NCBI GenBank assembly: GCA_031263495.1
Contig: JAISFQ010000009.1
Location: 1 to 32,377, forward strand
Source of the DNA: Candidatus Nutricula glyptotermitis
GTDB taxonomy: Bacteria; Actinomycetota; Actinomycetes; Actinomycetales; Bifidobacteriaceae
DNA: 32,377 nucleotides
Direction of reading: 5' to 3'
Part shown: positions 7,694 through 16,251 of the stretch, piece after piece
How the letters are laid out: each line of letters opens with the position of its first letter
Position numbering within the stretch: position 1 is the stretch's first letter
Translations under genes and position numbers: made by a program
Notes under the pieces: generated by a model
The model's database searches: none
Seen by the model: the letters and a program-made list of their open reading frames with translations, nothing else
What the model was told of the DNA's origin: nothing

Positions 7694-7722
7694 ATATTAC
7701 ACTAAAACTGTGATGAATGCAC
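7694..7722 (-). promoter_or_regulatory. Leaderless promoter of the APH-like gene
   Basis: On the minus strand there is GTGCAT (7717-7722), a 17-bp spacer, then TAATAT (7694-7699). Only six bases separate the -10 box from the ATG, so transcription should begin at or next to the start codon. Confidence 0.6.
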
Positions 7723-7803
7723 GTTAACGCCAAAACACGCAGGTTTAGATTCTTCAATCAAGTTGGAGATAGTGGCGAATGGAAGTTTAGAAAGTGAGGG
7801 AAA

Positions 7804-8751
7804 ATGTCCAAAAAGAAGAAGGCGAGGGCTGTCGATTGGGGTCAAGTTCCGCCCAAGTTGCCTAGTGCAGTGTGTGATTCGCATGCACATATTGGCATGA
7901 TTAATGATTATATTGAGCCGATGAGCAGGCGAAACGTAGAAAAAGGGTTTGATGAAATTCAGAAACTGTCATATGCGGAAGTGATAGAAAAATCTGATGC
8001 TGCGAATGTAAAATACATTACAGAATGCGCATGTGAATTATCAGGTATTTTAGCATTGCCTACTGTGCTTCACGAAAACCCAAGTTTAATTGGCGCTGCT
8101 GCTATCCACCCAATAGAAAGCGCACTTCACGCTGGTATTAGAGATATTGCGCCCGACGGTTTAGAACCAAAAGTTATGCCTTGGCATGCAGTTTCTCTCG
8201 ATGACGCGCTCCAACAAACCTTTGATGTAATAAAATCTACACCTAAGATTAAAGCAGTCGGTGAAACAGGATTGGACTTTTTCAGAACTGCTGATGCTGG
8301 AATTTCTGCACAAATAAAGTCTTTTGAAGCACACATTCAGATAGCAAAAGAACTCAATCTTGCACTCCAAATCCATGATCGCGAAGCGCACAGCGAAGTT
8401 TTGGAAGTTTTAGACAGAGTTCATGCACCTGAACGCGTAATATTACACAGTTTTTCAGGAGACACTGAATTTGCCGCAGAGTGCATTAAACGAGGTTTTT
8501 ATCTTTCCTTTTCAGGAACAATCACTTTCAACGCAAACGAGCACCTGCGGAAAGCACTCAGTATCACGCCATTAGACCGCATTTTATGCGAAACCGACAC
8601 TCCATTTTTGGCGCCACTGCCATATCGCGGTTCACCAAATGCGCCATATATGGCAGGCTACATTGTGCCCAAAATGGCAGAAGTACTTGACATTCCACTG
8701 AGTGACCTGTGCGACAAGATTGGAGAGAATTACATAAGAGTATTCTCTTAA
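7804..8751 (+). CDS. tatD: TatD-family metal-dependent hydrolase/DNase
   Basis: A 315-residue TIM-barrel metal hydrolase of the TatD family (metal-dependent 3'-5' DNases linked to DNA repair). Metal ligands are visible: DSHAHI (H27, H29), GETGLDF, QIHDREAH, HSFSGD and CETDTPFL near the C-terminus (the ETD aspartate). The NAPYMAGYIVPKMAEV tail fits the family. The N-terminal extension of about 22 residues, rich in Lys and Pro, is usual in actinobacterial members. The start has GTGAGGG four bases upstream. It is divergent from the APH-like gene and stands alone; the ksgA gene that often follows tatD in Actinobacteria is not here. Confidence 0.93.
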   Translation: MSKKKKARAVDWGQVPPKLPSAVCDSHAHIGMINDYIEPMSRRNVEKGFDEIQKLSYAEVIEKSDAANVKYITECACELSGILALPTVLHENPSLIGAAAIHPIESALHAGIRDIAPDGLEPKVMPWHAVSLDDALQQTFDVIKSTPKIKAVGETGLDFFRTADAGISAQIKSFEAHIQIAKELNLALQIHDREAHSEVLEVLDRVHAPERVILHSFSGDTEFAAECIKRGFYLSFSGTITFNANEHLRKALSITPLDRILCETDTPFLAPLPYRGSPNAPYMAGYIVPKMAEVLDIPLSDLCDKIGENYIRVFS

Positions 8752-8995
8752 CTATGGGGATGACAAGGTAAGACTCAGATCCTAGCGCAACTCCACCTCA
8801 GAACCCCGCACTACTCCCACTCAGAACCCCGCACGTAGATGCGGAATCTTAATTAAAGTATTGCGTAGCAATGCGATTAAAAGGCTTTAGCCTAACGGCT
8901 CATACGATTCTTAAGATTCCGCATCACGCTCATTTCACTCGCGGTGCTAAATTCTGAGGTGAAGTACTGTGCGGAGTCAAAAACAGCGGATGTTG
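8752..8995. repeat. Repeat modules between convergent tatD and holB
   Basis: Modules seen elsewhere fill the gap. gaaccccgcac... and ACGTAGATGCGGAATCTTAA (8830-8851) recur at 15419-15440 and 18072-18093, with agtattgcgtagcaatgcg following in all three places. No gene is seen; no clear U-tract terminator is visible either. Confidence 0.65.
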
Positions 8996-10012
8996 TTAGT
9001 TTAAGTTTGAAAACAGTGCCTCGAGCAGGACTTCTAGTTTTACATTTACAAATAGTCTGCGACGTGCGGTTTGAATTGCGTTAATGCAACGTAAGTTAGA
9101 GTCTACAGAAGTGTTTTTGGCTAGATGTTGGAGTTCTTTCAGGTTTTGCGCGTTTACTATTGATTCTGCGTTTCTGGCTTGAAGTTTCGCGATGTCAGTG
9201 TAAACTGTCATGACACTTTGCAGATAGTCATCAATAAAATCAGTTGCTTGACGTTTTGTGGACTGTTCAGCACTGGAAGTGTATTGTTTTGATTTTTCGA
9301 CGACTGTTTGAGCAAGCAAATAGCCAGAAACTGCGTCACTCAATGCGAGGACGTCGCGCGTAACTTGTTCGCGTTCTGCCAGTTCATCTGAGTTTGTCAC
9401 ATAACGTTTTGCAATTCCGATGTGTCCACGCGAAAGTCTTGCGGCTTTTTCTGCTAAAGTTGCGTCAACGCCAGTTTCTTTGATTAAATATTGTGCGATG
9501 TCCCTAATGTTAGGCAGTTTTAACTGGACTTTTTGACAACGAGAACGAATAGTCGCGATGATTGACTCCAAAGTGGGCGCAAGTAGAATCCAAATAGTGT
9601 TTTCTGGAGGTTCTTCTATGGATTTGAGCAGGGAATTAAAACTCGCGTCGTTCATTCTGTCGGCATCTTCGATGATAATAATGCGTTTTTTGAGTGCATT
9701 TGGGAATTTATCAGCAAGTTTTATAATCTCGCGCGTTTCCTGCACTTTTATGACGCTTTCCTTAGGCAAAATTACTGTCACATCAGGGTTTTGATCATTC
9801 ATAACGGTTTTGCAAGTGCTACAATTTCTGCAACCTCCATTTTCGCACTCAATCGCCGCCGCGAATGCTCTTGCGAGTACGGATCTTCCAGAGCCTTGTG
9901 GTCCTGTAAATAACCACGATTGTACCAAATGTTCCCTATTGTCAAGCACATTTTGTAACACATCAATAGCGTCTGATTGCCCAACTAATGCATCGAATAC
10001 TTTTGCGCTCAT
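8996..10012 (-). CDS. holB: DNA polymerase III subunit delta-prime
   Basis: A 338-residue clamp-loader subunit that helps place the sliding clamp on DNA. The P-loop is GPQGSGRS (37-44), with Arg replacing the usual Lys, as is typical of actinobacterial delta-prime. A zinc module follows with Cys56, 61, 64 and 67 (CENGGCRNCSTC). Walker B is IIIIEDADRM, and the SRC motif lies in IRSRCQKVQ. The start ATG overlaps the tmk stop by 4 nt (ATGA, 10009-10012), so it is translationally coupled. It is last in the topA-tmk-holB operon. Confidence 0.95.
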   Translation of the reverse strand: MSAKVFDALVGQSDAIDVLQNVLDNREHLVQSWLFTGPQGSGRSVLARAFAAAIECENGGCRNCSTCKTVMNDQNPDVTVILPKESVIKVQETREIIKLADKFPNALKKRIIIIEDADRMNDASFNSLLKSIEEPPENTIWILLAPTLESIIATIRSRCQKVQLKLPNIRDIAQYLIKETGVDATLAEKAARLSRGHIGIAKRYVTNSDELAEREQVTRDVLALSDAVSGYLLAQTVVEKSKQYTSSAEQSTKRQATDFIDDYLQSVMTVYTDIAKLQARNAESIVNAQNLKELQHLAKNTSVDSNLRCINAIQTARRRLFVNVKLEVLLEALFSNLN

Positions 10013-10620
10013 TTTCTATCGCCTAGTTTTTTGAGTGTAATCTCTGAAATCTCCGCATGCAGCTCATCGACCGATTTGCCATTTGCATCGATTATGATAA
10101 AGCGGTTTCTGTGTTTTTTGGCGATTTCCAAGTATGCATAACGCGCTATTCTCTGAAATCCGACGCCTTCATTTTCTAGTTTGTCATGCTTACCTAACAT
10201 TCTAGCGAACGAAACGCTTGGGTCGATGTCAATAAAAAATGTGACATCAGGTTGAACATTGTCAATCGCCCAGTTGCCGAGTGATTCATAGTCAAAATCC
10301 ACAAAATGCCTGCCCGCAGCCTGATACGCTATACTCGAATCCAAATATCTGTCCGAAATTACGATTTTTCCTTCTTTCAAAGCAGGCAAAATCAGCGAAT
10401 CCACGTGCTCCGCTTTGTCCGCCAAAAAAAGTAACGCTTCAGTTCTAGGCGATATTTTCTCACCGTGAAGCACAAGATTGCGAACAGTTTTGCCAAGTTC
10501 AGTGCCACCTGGCTCTTTTGTTAACAAAACGTCAAACTCTCTTTCCTCCAACTCTTTTGCCAATAAAGTGGCTTGCGTAGATTTGCCAGACGCATCAATT
10601 CCCTCAAACGTAATAAACAT
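10009..10620 (-). CDS. tmk: Thymidylate kinase
   Basis: A 203-residue dTMP kinase that makes dTDP for DNA synthesis. The P-loop GIDASGKST is at 7-15, the substrate loop TKEPGGTELG at about 35-44, and the DRY motif in VISDRYLDSSIAYQ. The LID region is around FQRIARYAYLEIAKKHRNR. It begins 11 nt after the topA stop. The closest Shine-Dalgarno-like sequence, GGAGG, is formed by the last Arg codons of topA, 14 nt before the ATG, which is unusually far and suggests coupling to topA translation. Confidence 0.96.
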   Translation of the reverse strand: MFITFEGIDASGKSTQATLLAKELEEREFDVLLTKEPGGTELGKTVRNLVLHGEKISPRTEALLFLADKAEHVDSLILPALKEGKIVISDRYLDSSIAYQAAGRHFVDFDYESLGNWAIDNVQPDVTFFIDIDPSVSFARMLGKHDKLENEGVGFQRIARYAYLEIAKKHRNRFIIIDANGKSVDELHAEISEITLKKLGDRK

Positions 10621-10631
10621 AGTTCTTTTAT

Positions 10632-13271
10632 TTACCTCCGTCTTGCCCTAGTGCGTGTCCGTTTCGTAGGTCCTGCAGCGCGTTTTTCTTTCATGAGCTG
10701 GAATGCCCTCTTGGGAGTGATTTTCTCTGGAGTTTCGCCTGATGGAATCGACCTATTTACCTTGCCATCAGTCAAATATGCACCAAATCTACCACTTTTT
10801 ACCACTATTTCGTCACCAGTTTCAGGATCTTTACCAATCACGCGCATTGGAGGTTCGGCATCGCCTGCTGCATTTTTGCCAAAACGTGACGCTTTTGGTG
10901 TTGAAAGCAATTTTCTAGCCTCTTCCTCCGTAATCGTAAAGATTTCATCGTCTCTAATCAATGACCTCGTATCTTTACCACTTGAAATGTATGGACCGAA
11001 TCTGCCTTTTTGCGCAACTATTTCGACGCCTTCCTCCGTTTTGCCGACTTTCTTTGGCAATAATAGCGATTTTAATGCACTTTCAAATGTGACATCGGTA
11101 TAAGTGGCACCAGAAAGCAGTGGAGCATTTTTGCGTTTCGGCGGAAGTGTTTTCCCATCTGCGTCTTTCTCTGGAACGGCTTCGACTTCTTGGATGTATG
11201 GTCCAAACTTGCCAATCGTGACAAAAACTTCACCTTTAGTTGCAGGATTTACTCCAAGTAATCTGCGATCAGAATCTTCAGGCTTAGATTCAATAATCTT
11301 TTTAGCAGCATCAAGGGTCAGTTCCGATGGGTCAAGATCCTCAGGAATCGAGCCAGTCGCTAATCTTTTGCCACTTTTATCGACTTTTTCAATAAATGGA
11401 CCATACTGCCCAATGCGAATGCTATATCCTTCACCCAAGTCAAACGTATTAATCGTGCGCGGATCGGTTTCGATATAATCCAACAAAACACGACGCAATC
11501 CATCCTCCTCGCTATAAAACCCTTTCAGCCATTCGGTGCGATTTTCTTTGCCTTCCGCGATTTTATCTAAGTCTTCCTCCATTTTCGCCGTAAATTCATA
11601 CTCCAAATATGCTGGAAAGTTCTTTCTGAGCAGCCTAATTACTGGAAACGCAAGGTAAGTCGGGACGAGTGTTAATCCACGTTTTTTAGTGTAACCGCGA
11701 TTAATAATCGTCTGAATCGTGGATGCATAAGTCGATGGTCTGCCGATGCCTAATTCCTCAAGTTTTTTGATTAAACCTGCCTCTGAATAGCGATGTGGCG
11801 GTTTTGTTTGCATAGATTCGAAACTTATTGTGTCCAATTCTACTTTATCACCATCAGAGAGTGCAGGAAATTCGTTGTCTGCATCATTGGATTTGAAAGT
11901 GTAGATTGCAGAAAAGCCTTCAAATGTAATAATCGTGCCTCCTGCTGCAAATTCCGCCGATTTTACGAGTTTTTTATCAATTTTGACTTTGGATTGCAAA
12001 CCATCAGTTTCGATGATTAAAGTAGTCGTTAAACCTTGTTGATCAGCCATTTGTGAAGCTAAAGTGCGGGAATAAATTAGTGAATAAAGTGAAAACTCTG
12101 CTTGATTTAATACTTTTTTCAACTTACTAGGTGGCGTAAACTCCTTGCCAGCAGGGCGAATCGCCTCGTGAGCTTCCTGTGCGCCTTTCGATTTGGTCGC
12201 ATATTGTTTCGGCTTTGCGGATAGAAACTCTTCTCCTTTTGTTTTGACGACCGCGTCCCTAGCAGCAGTAATTGCCTCGCTAGAGAGTGAAACAGAATCC
12301 GTACGCATGTATGTGATGTAACCATTTTCATAGAGCGTTTGTGCTGTTCGCATCGTTTGTGCTGATGACAAGTGCAAGCGTGTACTCGCCGCTTGTTGCA
12401 ACGTAGAAGTGGTAAATGGAGGATAAGGAGTTCGCTTATATGGTTTCGTGGTAACTGATTTTACCTTGTAAGCAGCCTTTTCTAAATCTGGCAACAACGC
12501 TTCCGCATTTTCATCGTCCAAAATCGTAGCAGATTTCGTGCTCAACTCGCCATCTTCGTTGAAATCCTTCGATTCCGCAATTCTAATGCCATTTACAGAC
12601 TTCAACTTCGTCAAAAACTTCGGCTTTTTGCCATCTTTTGTAAAAATAGCATCAAAATCGACATAAGTTGCGGAAACAAAGTTCATTCGCTCTTCTTCTT
12701 TTTCGACCAACAACCTAAGTGCAGCAGATTGCACGCGACCTGCTGAAAGTCCAACTTTAATCGATTTCCACAGCAAAGGAGAGAGTTCATAGCCATATAA
12801 CCTGTCCAAAATGCGCCTAGTTTCTTGCGCATCGACTAGATTCGTGTCCAAATCGCGCGTGTTTTTTAGAGACTCATCAATCGCGTCTTTTGTTATTTCA
12901 TGGAAAACCATGCGTTTAACAGGCACTTTTGGTTGCAAAACATCAATTAGATGCCACGCTATCGCCTCACCTTCGCGATCCTCGTCAGTCGCTAAATACA
13001 GTTCGTCCGCATCTTTCAACTGCTTACGTATCTCATTTATCACCTTCTTCTTGTCGCTGTACGTGACATAGTATGGAATGAAACCATTATCAATGTCTAT
13101 TCCAAACTTCTTGTAGCCCGATTGTTTGAGCTTGTCAGGAAGTTCAGAAGGCTTGGCGAGATCACGAACATGCCCGATGCTCGCCGTCACCAAATAATCT
13201 TTCCCCAAATAACTTGCGATTTTCTTTGCCTTCGCCGGAGATTCTACGATTACTAATCTTTTTGCATTCAT
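10632..13271 (-). CDS. topA: DNA topoisomerase I (type IA)
   Basis: An 879-residue enzyme that relaxes negative supercoils. The TOPRIM domain starts VIVESPAKAKKIASYLG and includes DEDREGEAIAWHL (96-108). The catalytic tyrosine is Y321 in ITYMRTDSVSLS, and SVGLSAGRVQS-like residues lie at about 171-182. The C-terminal part (about 600-860) has several repeats of the GRFGxY type (GKFGPYIQ, GRFGPYIS, GRFGAYLT) in place of zinc ribbons and ends in a basic tail, TKRTRTRARRR, as in Actinobacteria. It is first in the operon with tmk and holB. The start ATG has GAGGTG very close (about 2 nt gap). Confidence 0.97.
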   Translation of the reverse strand: MNAKRLVIVESPAKAKKIASYLGKDYLVTASIGHVRDLAKPSELPDKLKQSGYKKFGIDIDNGFIPYYVTYSDKKKVINEIRKQLKDADELYLATDEDREGEAIAWHLIDVLQPKVPVKRMVFHEITKDAIDESLKNTRDLDTNLVDAQETRRILDRLYGYELSPLLWKSIKVGLSAGRVQSAALRLLVEKEEERMNFVSATYVDFDAIFTKDGKKPKFLTKLKSVNGIRIAESKDFNEDGELSTKSATILDDENAEALLPDLEKAAYKVKSVTTKPYKRTPYPPFTTSTLQQAASTRLHLSSAQTMRTAQTLYENGYITYMRTDSVSLSSEAITAARDAVVKTKGEEFLSAKPKQYATKSKGAQEAHEAIRPAGKEFTPPSKLKKVLNQAEFSLYSLIYSRTLASQMADQQGLTTTLIIETDGLQSKVKIDKKLVKSAEFAAGGTIITFEGFSAIYTFKSNDADNEFPALSDGDKVELDTISFESMQTKPPHRYSEAGLIKKLEELGIGRPSTYASTIQTIINRGYTKKRGLTLVPTYLAFPVIRLLRKNFPAYLEYEFTAKMEEDLDKIAEGKENRTEWLKGFYSEEDGLRRVLLDYIETDPRTINTFDLGEGYSIRIGQYGPFIEKVDKSGKRLATGSIPEDLDPSELTLDAAKKIIESKPEDSDRRLLGVNPATKGEVFVTIGKFGPYIQEVEAVPEKDADGKTLPPKRKNAPLLSGATYTDVTFESALKSLLLPKKVGKTEEGVEIVAQKGRFGPYISSGKDTRSLIRDDEIFTITEEEARKLLSTPKASRFGKNAAGDAEPPMRVIGKDPETGDEIVVKSGRFGAYLTDGKVNRSIPSGETPEKITPKRAFQLMKEKRAAGPTKRTRTRARRR

Positions 13272-13301
13272 TTCACCTCACAAAATAAATATGCAATTAA
13301 T

Positions 13302-13329
13302 ATTATACACACTTTTTAATGCAGTGCAA
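13302..13329 (-). promoter_or_regulatory. topA-tmk-holB promoter
   Basis: On the minus strand there is TTGCAC (13324-13329), a 16-bp spacer, then TATAAT (13302-13307), placing the start of transcription about 25 nt before the topA ATG. Confidence 0.75.
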
Positions 13330-13842
13330 ATTAATCTGTAACATTTAACAGTATTCGGCTCACTGCGCCTGTTATCTGGGTAGCGCGTGAAACGCGCGGC
13401 ACGAAATCTGAGTACATGACGGAATTCGCGCTTTGCGCTATCGCGCAGTTAATAATTAATCGCAACGCGCCAGTTAATAATGAGTAATGAGACTAGTTAA
13501 TAACGAATAGTTAATAGTTAATAATGAGTAATGAGTAAGGAATAATGAGTAATGAGTAATGAGTAATGAGTAATGGATGTGAGTTAATAGTTAATAACGA
13601 ACAGTTAATAACTGTTGGTAGGAGTTCGCGCGTTGCGCTCACGGGTTGTTTTAAGATTCCAGAGGGTCGAACGCTCATCCGCGTTCTCCTTCACAGAATT
13701 CAGAGGTGGAGTGTGCGGAATTCAGAATAGGAGTATTGCGCGGCACTAAGAGTGCTCCTTGCTGATGCAGATCCCGCATCGCATTCACTTGCGGGATGAC
13801 AAGTGGGGGGTATAAGTTGTGTTAACGATTTGTTACAAATTC
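13330..13842. repeat. Repeat mosaic upstream of the MATE gene
   Basis: No gene is seen. It includes a tatctgggtagcgcg module (13370 on), a GCGCTTTGCGC hairpin module, TTAATAG heptamers (13455-13530, 13585-13615), TAATGAG heptamers (13520-13575, about four perfect in a row), and a partial palindromic-element module (GATCCCGCA/TGCGGGATGAC, 13769-13801). Confidence 0.7.
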
Positions 13843-13871
13843 TTGCATTCCAAATCTGCCAGTGGTACACT
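13843..13871 (+). promoter_or_regulatory. Leaderless promoter of the MATE gene
   Basis: TTGCAT (13843-13848), a 17-bp spacer and TACACT (13866-13871). The in-frame GTG at 13879 lies 7 nt after the -10 box, so the mRNA should begin at or next to the start codon. Confidence 0.75.
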
Positions 13872-13878
13872 TTTAAGA

Positions 13879-15252
13879 GTGTCTTTTATAAAATCGGCTC
13901 TGAAAAAGAGCAAGTATGACAAATCGATTCTCGCAATCTGGCTTCCGAGCGCTGCGAGTCTTTTGGTCTACCCGCTTTTCTACATCGTCGACACGGCGAT
14001 TGTGGGTCATCTTGGCACGCAGCAATTAGCGGGACTCGCGCTCGGTGCTTCCCTGATTTCGGCGATTACGGAAGTTTTTATGTTCCTAGGTTTTGCGACA
14101 ATATCGGCAGTTTCGATAAGTTTGGGGTTGGGCGACAAAAAACGCGCAATGCGGTTGGGACTTGATTCGATTTGGCTCGCAGTCGGAATCGGCATAGTCA
14201 TTTGGACATTATTGTACTTCTTTACTGACGAAATTATCAACGCATTTCTGTCCACAACGCATGAACAAAGTGCGCTCGAAGCAGGCGAATATGCATACAC
14301 ATACTTGAAAACCATATCGTGGAAAGTGCCTTTTGTGCTGATATCGTTCGCGTGTAATGGAGTTTTGCGCGGAATGCAACGCGTCAGGTTCTCGACCTTC
14401 GTGTCGATCGTGATGAGCGGGGTAAACATCGTGCTCAACTTCTATTTCGTCTACGGTTTGGACCTAGGCATAAAGGGCAGCGCGCTTGGCACATTAGTAG
14501 CGCAAGTTTTGGGTGGAATCGCACTGTTAATCGCAGTTATGCGTCACATTTTGCATGAGAAAGTCGGCATTATGCCAAGTTGGTCAGGGTTTGCAACCAC
14601 GCTTTCGACAGGTATTCCGCTGTTCATACGCTCACTTTGTCTATGGGCGACGATTGTGTTCCTAAACGCAGTAAGCATATATTTTGGAAGCGTGGCGTTG
14701 GCAGCGATGCAAGTAGTCGAATCGATATGGCTGTTTGGGTTGCTCACACTCGATGCACTCGCAATAGCCGCACAAACTTTAATCGCCGAAGCGATAGGCA
14801 AAAAGGACGAGAAACGCATTCAGGCACTGGTCAACCGCATTTTGCAAATCGCACTAATGACAGGCATACCTTTAATCTTTTTCCAGTTCATAATGGGCTA
14901 CTTTTCAATGCCAATGTTCACTGCCGATCCTGAAGTGCAATTTTATGGCATGCTCGCGTGCTTCGAAACTGGACTCATAGTCATGATTTGCGCTGTCACA
15001 TTTCCGCTCGACGGCGTACTTATGGCAGGCGAGGACATGAAATATCTCGCGAAAGTAGCATTCTTCGGCGCAGTACCGACTGTCATTCTCGTCCTAATCG
15101 CGCGCATCGCCTTGCCACCCGAACCTTGGGGCATCATCATCATATGGTTCATTTTCGACGGCGTTTACATCGGCATCCGCGCAATTCTCAACTATCGCCG
15201 TGTCAAGAGTAACGTGTGGTATAAGCATGCGATTGAGAGCGTTAGTAATTAG
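13879..15252 (+). CDS. MATE-family multidrug efflux transporter (DinF-like)
   Basis: A membrane exporter of about 457 residues with about 12 transmembrane helices in two homologous halves. WLPSAASLLVYPLFYIVDTA, VGHLGTQQLAGLALG and GFATISAVSISLGLGDKKRA are typical of the DinF-like branch of MATE transporters, which exchange cations for drugs or other toxic compounds. The frame is open back to a GTG at 13819, but that region contains the -35 and -10 boxes of the promoter (13843-13871), so I take the GTG at 13879 (VSFIKSALKKSKYDKS) and a leaderless mRNA. The last 20 bp of the gene region are copied downstream of the restriction-modification genes (17906-17925). The substrate is unknown. Confidence 0.9.
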   Translation: MSFIKSALKKSKYDKSILAIWLPSAASLLVYPLFYIVDTAIVGHLGTQQLAGLALGASLISAITEVFMFLGFATISAVSISLGLGDKKRAMRLGLDSIWLAVGIGIVIWTLLYFFTDEIINAFLSTTHEQSALEAGEYAYTYLKTISWKVPFVLISFACNGVLRGMQRVRFSTFVSIVMSGVNIVLNFYFVYGLDLGIKGSALGTLVAQVLGGIALLIAVMRHILHEKVGIMPSWSGFATTLSTGIPLFIRSLCLWATIVFLNAVSIYFGSVALAAMQVVESIWLFGLLTLDALAIAAQTLIAEAIGKKDEKRIQALVNRILQIALMTGIPLIFFQFIMGYFSMPMFTADPEVQFYGMLACFETGLIVMICAVTFPLDGVLMAGEDMKYLAKVAFFGAVPTVILVLIARIALPPEPWGIIIIWFIFDGVYIGIRAILNYRRVKSNVWYKHAIESVSN

Positions 15253-15460
15253 TAAGGAATAATGAGTAATGAGTAATGAGTAATGAGTAATGAGTAATGA
15301 GTAATGAGTAATGAGTAAGGAGTAATGAATAATGCTGTTAGTTAATAGTTAACAGTTAATAGTTAATAATTTGGAATCGGAATTCGCCTACGGCTCATAC
15401 TCCATCTCAGAATTCCGCACGTAGATGCGGAATCTTAATTAAAGTATTGCGTAGCAATGC
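15234..15460 (+). repeat. Left direct repeat flanking the R-M module
   Basis: It begins with tgagagcgttagtaattagt (15234-15253), the 3' end of the MATE gene, then heptamers, then an 89-bp stretch (15324-15412) identical to 17955-18043, then 48 bp (15413-15460) identical to 18065-18112. The right copy is at 17906-18112 and includes a 21-bp insertion. Confidence 0.85.
15260..15315 (+). repeat. (TAATGAG)8 heptamer tract
   Basis: Eight perfect tandem copies of TAATGAG follow the MATE stop, then imperfect units. Because the unit is 7 nt and contains stop codons, any three copies give stops in all three forward frames. The right flanking repeat has only about two or three units, so the number of copies varies. 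Confidence 0.9.
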
Positions 15461-15476
15461 GATTAGCAAACTGTGG

Positions 15477-15482
15477 TAGAAT
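15477..15482 (+). promoter_or_regulatory. -10 box for leaderless dam gene
   Basis: TAGAAT lies 7 nt before the ATG at 15490, with gtgg just upstream as at the surface-protein promoter (19984). No good -35 box is visible. A start at the ATG itself would give a leaderless mRNA. Confidence 0.5.
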
Positions 15483-15489
15483 ATTAAGT

Positions 15490-16251
15490 ATGAGTTCTAT
15501 TGTTGTAGAAAAAGTTCATGCAGAAAGTGTGACTAATGCATTAAGTGCGCCTAAACCGTTCGTTAAATGGGTCGGTGGGAAGCGTCAATTGTTGCCAACC
15601 ATAAAAGACAATTTACCTGTTGGGATTGGCGAAACCATTACAAAATATGCCGAACCGTTTGTGGGTGGCGGTGCTTTGCTGTTTAACTTGCTTCCAAACT
15701 ATAACTTCAGTGACGCGTATATATCCGACATGAACGTTGGACTAATTACAGCGTACAACACTATTCGAGATGATGTATACGAACTGACCGACTTGCTAGA
15801 AGCCATACAAAATGAGTTTTACACTTACAAAACTGAAGAAACCAAAGCCAATTATTATTACAACATGCGTTCGCGCTACAATGAATTGTTAAACAGTGCA
15901 TCGTTTTATGAAATAGACAACAAAACCGAACTCGCAGCACTATTCATAACACTCAACAAAACATGCTTTAATGGAATGTACAGAGTGAATGCAAAAGGCG
16001 AATTTAACGTTCCGCTTGGCAGGTATCATGAGCCATTGATTTGTGATGCTGACAATTTGTTTGCAACAAGTGAGTACTTACAAAGTGTTACTATACATTG
16101 CGGAAACTATCAGGATGCAGATAGTTTTATTGACGACCAAACATTTGTATACTTTGATCCACCATATCGCCCAATAACACAAACATCGGCATTTACAGCG
16201 TATACTGATGGCGGGTTTAAGGAAGGAGTAGAATATGTCAAAGCAGCGTGA
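15490..16251 (+). CDS. Dam-like adenine DNA methylase (D12 class), C-terminally truncated
   Basis: A 253-residue N6-adenine methyltransferase of the Dam/DpnM type. PFVKWVGGKRQLL (23-35) and EPFVGGGALLFNLL (55-68) form the AdoMet site, NKTCFNGMYRVNAKGEFNVP (156-175) is a strong family signature, and VYFDPPYRPI (220-229) is the catalytic motif. Dam enzymes usually continue about 80-90 residues past DPPY. Here only 27 follow, ending GGFKEGVEYVKAA, so some 60 residues with the later conserved motifs are missing. The final codons double as the ribosome binding site and start of the next gene, with a 17-nt overlap. It may be inactive or a recent deletion fusion. I prefer the ATG at 15490 over an earlier in-frame one because of the -10 box 7 nt upstream. 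Confidence 0.85.
   Translation: MSSIVVEKVHAESVTNALSAPKPFVKWVGGKRQLLPTIKDNLPVGIGETITKYAEPFVGGGALLFNLLPNYNFSDAYISDMNVGLITAYNTIRDDVYELTDLLEAIQNEFYTYKTEETKANYYYNMRSRYNELLNSASFYEIDNKTELAALFITLNKTCFNGMYRVNAKGEFNVPLGRYHEPLICDADNLFATSEYLQSVTIHCGNYQDADSFIDDQTFVYFDPPYRPITQTSAFTAYTDGGFKEGVEYVKAA

Noticed and set aside
10573-11478. Long plus-strand ORFs opposite topA
   Set aside because: They are shadows of the well-conserved topA frame.
13819-13878. Earlier GTG start for the MATE gene
   Set aside because: The -35 and -10 boxes of a good promoter fall within this stretch, and the encoded residues are not part of the MATE family.
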